From an uncultured Bacteroidales bacterium (GTDB lineage Bacteria > Bacteroidota > Bacteroidia > Bacteroidales > UBA932): a stretch of 19,167 bases of DNA. Shown piece by piece: positions 15,040-19,167 of this stretch. A program made the translations under genes and the position numbers. The stretch is taken from positions 1 through 19,167 of the forward strand of contig CAMJHW010000012.1 in assembly GCA_946405645.1 (NCBI GenBank), read 5' to 3'. Positions within the stretch are counted from its first letter, which is position 1. Each line of letters begins with the position of its first letter. Below the pieces are notes generated by a model. That model searched no databases. It saw only the letters and a list, made by a program, of their open reading frames with translations, and was not told where the DNA came from.

Positions 15040-16422
15040 ATGAAAGTCTGCGTCGGACTCTCCGGTGGAGTGGACTCCAGCGTCGCCGCCCTGCTGCTCA
15101 AGCGGCAGGGTTATGACGTATTTGCCATGTTCATGCAGAACTGGCACGACACCGAGGGGACGCTGCACGGCGACTGCGAATGGGAGGAAGACCGCTTCGT
15201 GGCTGAAATGGTCGCCAGGAAGATCGGCATCCCGTTCTATTTCGTGGACTTGAGCAAGGAGTATCGGCAGAGGGTGGTCGATTACATGTTCGACGAGTAT
15301 TCCAAGGGACGCACGCCCAATCCCGACGTGCTGTGCAACCGCGAGATCAAATTCGACGCTTTCATGAAGGCCGCGCAGCGGCTCGGTGCGGACATGGTGG
15401 CCACGGGCCACTATTGCCGCAAGGAGACGATCAGCGGGCCCGACGGTCCTATATACCGCATACTCGAAGGAGTCGATCCCGGCAAGGACCAGAGCTACTT
15501 CCTCTGCCAGCTGTCGCAGGACCAGCTTGCCAAGGCCATGTTCCCCATCGGGGACCTATGCAAGCCGGAAGTCCGGCGTCTGGCTGCCGAGGCGGACCTG
15601 CCTTCCGCGGACAAGAAGGATTCGCAGGGAATCTGTTTCGTGGGCAAGGTCGATCTGCCGGTCTTCCTCCAGCAGAAGCTCAAATCCGTCGAGGGAGACG
15701 TCGTGGAGGTATTCGACGCTTACTACGACGACAATCCCCAATACCGTTTCATCAAGGATACCGTGGCTTCTCTCCTCAAGGACCCTTCCGCCGAGCCTAT
15801 GCTCATAACGGACTACATCTCAGAGGACAAGTCATCACCTTCCGGTTCTGCAAGGAACGAATACTCGACGGCTGCCCTGAAAGCTATGGACGACGCCACC
15901 CTTCTCAGACTCTCGCAGCCGGTCCGGTACGACGCCCTGAGTTTCGAGACGGAAGTTTACCGCTCCGGCAAGCATCACGTCAAGAAAACGCGTTACAAGG
16001 CCAATCCATACGGCAAGGTAGCAGGGCGGCATGAAGGAGCCCAGTTCTACACTATCGGCCAGCGCAAGGGTCTCAACATCGGCGGACACAAGGATTCCAT
16101 CTTCGTCATCGGCACGGACATCGAACGCAACATCATCTACGTCGGCGAAGGTCACAAGCACAAAGGCCTGTCACGCATCTGCCTGCGGGTGGCCCCCGAC
16201 GAAATCCACTGGATACGTCCGGACCTGAAGATGCAGCCCGGCGACATCCGCCGCTACCGCGTGCGCATCCGCTACCGCCAGCCTCTGCAGGACGCCTTCG
16301 TCCTGATGCGTGAGAACGGACTCTATATGCTGTTCGATGCGCCGCAGCGAGGAATCACGCCCGGACAGTTCGCCGTGTGGTACGGCGAAGACGGAGAAAT
16401 GATCGGTTCTGGAGTTATCTAG
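15040..16422 (+). CDS. mnmA: tRNA-specific 2-thiouridylase MnmA with large insertion
   Basis: A 460-residue enzyme that thiolates U34 of tRNA-Lys, -Glu and -Gln using ATP and relayed sulfur. The PP-loop GLSGGVDSSV is at 6-15. The two catalytic cysteines are C99 (NPDVLCNREIKF) and C199 (DSQGICFVG). The C-terminal blocks GRHEGAQFYTIGQRKGLNIGG and the beta-barrel (DEIHWIRPD, RIRYRQP, GITPGQFAVWY) are intact. The family is usually about 360-370 residues. The excess is an approximately 100-residue insertion at about 222-327, between the usual EGDVV and GKVAGRHEGA blocks. The frame extends upstream into the exonuclease gene, but the ATG at 15040 gives the family start. Its TAG overlaps the cdd stop in a shared CTAG. 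Confidence 0.95.
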   Translation: MKVCVGLSGGVDSSVAALLLKRQGYDVFAMFMQNWHDTEGTLHGDCEWEEDRFVAEMVARKIGIPFYFVDLSKEYRQRVVDYMFDEYSKGRTPNPDVLCNREIKFDAFMKAAQRLGADMVATGHYCRKETISGPDGPIYRILEGVDPGKDQSYFLCQLSQDQLAKAMFPIGDLCKPEVRRLAAEADLPSADKKDSQGICFVGKVDLPVFLQQKLKSVEGDVVEVFDAYYDDNPQYRFIKDTVASLLKDPSAEPMLITDYISEDKSSPSGSARNEYSTAALKAMDDATLLRLSQPVRYDALSFETEVYRSGKHHVKKTRYKANPYGKVAGRHEGAQFYTIGQRKGLNIGGHKDSIFVIGTDIERNIIYVGEGHKHKGLSRICLRVAPDEIHWIRPDLKMQPGDIRRYRVRIRYRQPLQDAFVLMRENGLYMLFDAPQRGITPGQFAVWYGEDGEMIGSGVI

Positions 16423-16892
16423 ATATTGTCGAAGATCAGTGGGAGGATGTCGTCCACCCGCGCGAATTTCATTATACGGCTCGCACCTACCAGGATAACG
16501 GACAAAGGTTTGCCCGACTTGGTCTGATACTGCGCCATGACCTGGCGGCAGGCGCCGCAGGGCGCGGCCGGATCGGAACAGATCCTGCCGTCCTGGCGCG
16601 CGACGACGGCGATGCTCTCCATATCCTTGTCAGGATAATTGGCGCCGGCGGCGAACATAGCCGTGCGCTCTGCACATATGCCGGAAGGATATGCGGCATT
16701 CTCCTGGTTGGCTCCCCTCACGATGGTCCCGTCCGACAGGCGCACGGCCGCTCCGACGTGGAAATGCGAATACGGAGCATAGGATCCGTCCAAGGCCTCG
16801 ACCGCCGCACGGCATAAATCGCGGTCCGCAGCGGACATTTCCTCGACGGAGACAAACTCCTCGTATTCGATCATGATTTGTTTCTTGACCAT
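16419..16892 (-). CDS. cdd: Cytidine deaminase
   Basis: A 157-residue zinc-dependent homotetrameric-type cytidine deaminase, converting (deoxy)cytidine to (deoxy)uridine in pyrimidine salvage. Zinc ligands are C73 of GICAERTA (with catalytic Glu75) and C112 and C115 of PCGACRQV. The substrate-binding YAPYSHFHVGAAV is at 38-50. A short N-terminal extension (MVKKQIMIEYEEFVSVEEMS) precedes the domain. The ATG at 16892 is chosen, with an internal ATG at 16874 as alternative. The -7 box TATCTTTG at 16913-16920 would give a leader of about 17 nt to the first start. It converges on mnmA with overlapping stop codons and is divergent from nhaA. Confidence 0.95.
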   Translation of the reverse strand: MVKKQIMIEYEEFVSVEEMSAADRDLCRAAVEALDGSYAPYSHFHVGAAVRLSDGTIVRGANQENAAYPSGICAERTAMFAAGANYPDKDMESIAVVARQDGRICSDPAAPCGACRQVMAQYQTKSGKPLSVILVGASRIMKFARVDDILPLIFDNI

Positions 16893-16912
16893 ATAGTCGG
16901 TTATTAGTCATC

Positions 16913-16940
16913 CAAAGATACGGTTTTTTTACTAAATTTG
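16913..16940. promoter_or_regulatory. Compact divergent promoter pair (cdd / nhaA)
   Basis: The minus-strand -7 box TATCTTTG (16913-16920) faces cdd, and the plus-strand -7 box TAAATTTG (16933-16940) faces nhaA, with 12 bp between them. The spacing is the same as in the pair at 1634-1661. The plus box ends only 4 bp before the nhaA ATG, so the transcript start should fall at or next to the start codon. Confidence 0.65.
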
Positions 16941-16944
16941 CACC

Positions 16945-18348
16945 ATGAGACTAATACCGATCTTTACCTGGAACAAGACCATCCGAAAGTTCGGGGATTC
17001 GACCAGGAAACTGTCGAATGCGCCTTGGTTCCAAGGAGTGTTGCTTTTAATCTGCGTTATCGTAGCGATGTTGCTGGCCAACCTGCCTGCGACGAAAACA
17101 TTGTACAAGGACTTTCTCGAAACGGCCGTCCAGGTGCATTTCGCCAGCCCCGACGGACAGATCGACTTCCTCTTCCCGAGGGACATGACCATCGAAAAGT
17201 TCATCAACGACATCCTGATGGTGTTCTTCTTCTTCACGGTCGGTCTGGAGATCAAGCGTGAGATAGCCGACGGCGAGCTTTCCTCAATGAAGAAAGCATT
17301 GCTGCCCGTCATCGCCGCATTCGGCGGAGTACTGGTACCCGCCCTCATCTTCACCCTCGTGAACCACGGAACGGCCGCCGCCTCAGGATGGGGTATCCCC
17401 ACGGCTACCGACATCGCGTTCGCGGTGTGCATCATGTCCGTACTGGGAGACAAAGTCCCGATATCTTTGAAAGTCTTCCTGACAGCCCTGGCGATCGCCG
17501 ACGACCTTATAGCCATCCTTGTAGTGGCGATCTTCTACGGAGGAGCCATCAATCTCGGCCTGCTGGCCATCGCGTTCGGCCTGATCATCTGCACTTTGAT
17601 ACTCAGGTGGCTGGGAGAGAAACGCATGCTGCCATATCTGTTCTTCGCAGTGCTGGTCTGGGTGCTGTTCTACTATTCCGGCATCCACGCCACGATGTCC
17701 GGCGTGGTGATGGCCTTCCTCATCCCGGTTAAGCCGCGTTACAACAAAGCTTACTTCTTCCATAAGCGCGCAATGTACATCGCGAGGATGGACGGATGGG
17801 ACAAGCACATCGAGACCAAGGCTTTCCCCAACGGACCGCAGCGCCACTACATACGGGAGCTCCGCAAGATCTGCAGCGGCTCCATGGACATGAGCTATCG
17901 CGTGGAGCACGCCCTCTCGCCCTGGGTCAACTTCCTGATCATGCCCATCTTCGCACTGGCCAACGCCGGTGTGGAGATAACGGACCCGTCATACTTCAAC
18001 GTATTCCACATCGACCCCGTACTGGGAGGCGCAGGCATGGGAGTTTTCCTCGGACTCCTCCTCGGAAAGCCCATAGGCATCACTCTCGCCAGCTGGCTTG
18101 CGATCAAATGCAAGGTCGGCGAAATGCCGGCAAAGGCGACCTGGAAGATGCTCTTCGCGGTCGCCTGTCTGGGCGGCATCGGTTTCACGATGTCCATATT
18201 CGTGGATACGCTGTCCTTTGCGGATCAGCCCGCGGACATTATGATGCAGATGCGCGACGCCGGAAAGATCGCCGTCCTGCTCGGCTCCCTCTGCTCAGGC
18301 ATCCTCGGAACCATCCTCATTCAGATCACTCATCGTAAGAACGCATAA
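16945..18348 (+). CDS. nhaA: Na+/H+ antiporter NhaA
   Basis: A 467-residue inner-membrane antiporter that expels Na+ in exchange for H+, for pH and salt homeostasis. The transport core is visible: TATDIAFA with Asp156 (E. coli D133), ALAIADDLIAI with Asp186/Asp187 (E. coli D163/D164), the TM9 region EHALSPWVNFLIMPIFALANAGV, and GKPIGI with Lys375 (E. coli K300). It is longer than E. coli NhaA (388) because of an N-terminal extension of about 25 residues and a hydrophilic stretch of about 60 residues (262-322) before TM9. The ATG at 16945 is the only good start before the first membrane helix, and sits almost on the predicted transcription start. Confidence 0.96.
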   Translation: MRLIPIFTWNKTIRKFGDSTRKLSNAPWFQGVLLLICVIVAMLLANLPATKTLYKDFLETAVQVHFASPDGQIDFLFPRDMTIEKFINDILMVFFFFTVGLEIKREIADGELSSMKKALLPVIAAFGGVLVPALIFTLVNHGTAAASGWGIPTATDIAFAVCIMSVLGDKVPISLKVFLTALAIADDLIAILVVAIFYGGAINLGLLAIAFGLIICTLILRWLGEKRMLPYLFFAVLVWVLFYYSGIHATMSGVVMAFLIPVKPRYNKAYFFHKRAMYIARMDGWDKHIETKAFPNGPQRHYIRELRKICSGSMDMSYRVEHALSPWVNFLIMPIFALANAGVEITDPSYFNVFHIDPVLGGAGMGVFLGLLLGKPIGITLASWLAIKCKVGEMPAKATWKMLFAVACLGGIGFTMSIFVDTLSFADQPADIMMQMRDAGKIAVLLGSLCSGILGTILIQITHRKNA

Positions 18349-18370
18349 AGGCAAGACACATGACTGGAAG

Positions 18371-19167
18371 CTAGCCGATGACGCCGAGGTCGCGGCCGAC
18401 CTTGACGAAGGCGGCTACGGCACGGTCGAGATGGGCGCGCTCGTGCGCAGCGGAGAGCTGCACGCGGATGCGGGCCTGGCCCTTCGGAACCACCGGGTAG
18501 TAGAAGCCGGTGACGAATATCCCCTCCTCAGCCATCTTGGCGGCGAACTTCTGGGACAGCGGAGCATCATACAGCATCACGGCGCAGATGGCCGACTGGG
18601 TGGGCTTGATATCGAAGCCCGCAGCTATCATCTTGTCACGGAAATAATCCACGTTGGCCTGTAGCTTGGTGTGCAGGTCGTCGTTCTCGGCGAGGATGCT
18701 GAAGGTCTCCAGGGCGGCCGCGACGATCATAGGCGGCAGCGAGTTGGAGAAGAGGTAAGGACGGGAGCGCTGGCGGAGCATGTCAATGATTTCCTTGCGA
18801 CCGGTGGTAAAGCCGCCGACGGCGCCGCCGAAGGCCTTTCCGAGCGTGCCGGTGTGGATGTCGATGCGGCCGTAGCAGCCGAACTGCTCGGCGACGCCGC
18901 GGCCGGTAGGTCCGACCACTCCGGCGGAGTGGCTCTCATCGACCATCACCAGAGCGTCATACTTCTCCGCCAGGTCACAGATCTTGTCCATAGGTGCGAC
19001 GTTGCCGTCCATCGAGAACACGCCGTCGGTCACGATGATGCGGTGGCGCTGGACCTGGGCCTGCTTGAGGCAGTTCTCAAGGTCTTCCATGTCGGCATTG
19101 GCATACCTGTAACGGACGGCCTTGCAGAGGCGGACTCCGTCGATGATGGAAGCGTGGTTCAGCGAAT
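18371..19167 (-). CDS. kbl: Glycine C-acetyltransferase (2-amino-3-ketobutyrate CoA ligase), partial
   Basis: The 3' two-thirds of a PLP-dependent alpha-oxoamine synthase; the N-terminus lies beyond the right edge. The visible part begins SLNHASIIDGVRLCKAVRYRYANADMEDLE. It includes the PLP-contact motif VDESHSAGVVG, the Schiff-base lysine in TGTLGKAFGGAVGG, and the C-terminal FYYPVVPKGQARIRVQLSAAHERAHLDRA. The SLNHASIIDG block and overall match favour Kbl, which cleaves 2-amino-3-ketobutyrate with CoA to glycine and acetyl-CoA in threonine breakdown, over the related serine palmitoyltransferase, BioF and HemA enzymes. No threonine dehydrogenase gene is in the window. The stop lies 22 bp from the convergent nhaA stop, with no clear terminator between. 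Confidence 0.92.
   Translation of the reverse strand, partial: SLNHASIIDGVRLCKAVRYRYANADMEDLENCLKQAQVQRHRIIVTDGVFSMDGNVAPMDKICDLAEKYDALVMVDESHSAGVVGPTGRGVAEQFGCYGRIDIHTGTLGKAFGGAVGGFTTGRKEIIDMLRQRSRPYLFSNSLPPMIVAAALETFSILAENDDLHTKLQANVDYFRDKMIAAGFDIKPTQSAICAVMLYDAPLSQKFAAKMAEEGIFVTGFYYPVVPKGQARIRVQLSAAHERAHLDRAVAAFVKVGRDLGVIG

Noticed and set aside
1..19167. CRISPR arrays, insertion sequences, tRNA genes, phage or defence genes
   Set aside because: I found no regular direct repeats, transposase, integrase, tRNA cloverleaf or defence-type domains by eye; the window is core chromosome.

Overview
This window comes from a member of the Bacteroidota, most likely a gut-type Bacteroidales with fairly high GC. 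The best evidence is the short 286-residue RpoD (starts [20 protein letters not shown]), which has the Bacteroidetes architecture without region 1.1. Several intergenic regions also carry the Bacteroidetes -7 promoter box TAnnTTTG, in two cases with a TTTG -33 box 19 bp upstream. Shine-Dalgarno sequences are weak or absent. The content is almost entirely conserved chromosomal housekeeping genes. I see no insertion sequence, phage, CRISPR array, tRNA or defence island, and no gene-free stretch above about 185 bases.

Layout. Positions 1-184 hold no protein gene. They carry a strong minus-strand promoter and a transcribed leader that I infer belongs to an rRNA operon lying beyond the left edge. 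Next come a two-domain glycosyltransferase (minus, 185-1609) and a polyprenol-phosphate mannosyltransferase-like enzyme (plus, 1692-2420), fired from one compact divergent promoter. The latter converges on a minus-strand set: an acidic-tailed hypothetical protein (6377-6751), a terminator hairpin, then a CLC chloride transporter (4561-6324) translationally coupled to the Tex transcription factor (2417-4561). Upstream of these, rpoD (10357-11217), argS (8567-10357) and a YgiQ-type radical SAM protein (6840-8561) form a tight minus-strand operon. It is preceded by a hairpin terminator and the DegP/HtrA periplasmic protease (11288-12775).

From 12924 rightward, a plus-strand operon encodes the sliding clamp DnaN, a DEDDh 3'-5' exonuclease with an ExoX-like C-terminal module, and the tRNA 2-thiouridylase MnmA with a large insertion. 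MnmA converges on cytidine deaminase (minus, 16419-16892). Cytidine deaminase is in turn divergent from the Na+/H+ antiporter NhaA (plus, 16945-18348). NhaA converges on kbl, glycine C-acetyltransferase (minus), which is cut by the right edge.

No new multi-gene system is evident. The points worth a second look are regulatory and architectural: an rRNA-type promoter whose A-tract element is the 3' end of a protein gene; two unrelated divergent gene pairs driven by promoters of identical geometry; a predicted leaderless nhaA mRNA; convergent gene pairs whose stop codons share a palindromic CTAG; a terminator abutting the clc start codon; and the MnmA insertion. All family assignments come from motif recognition by eye, without database searches.
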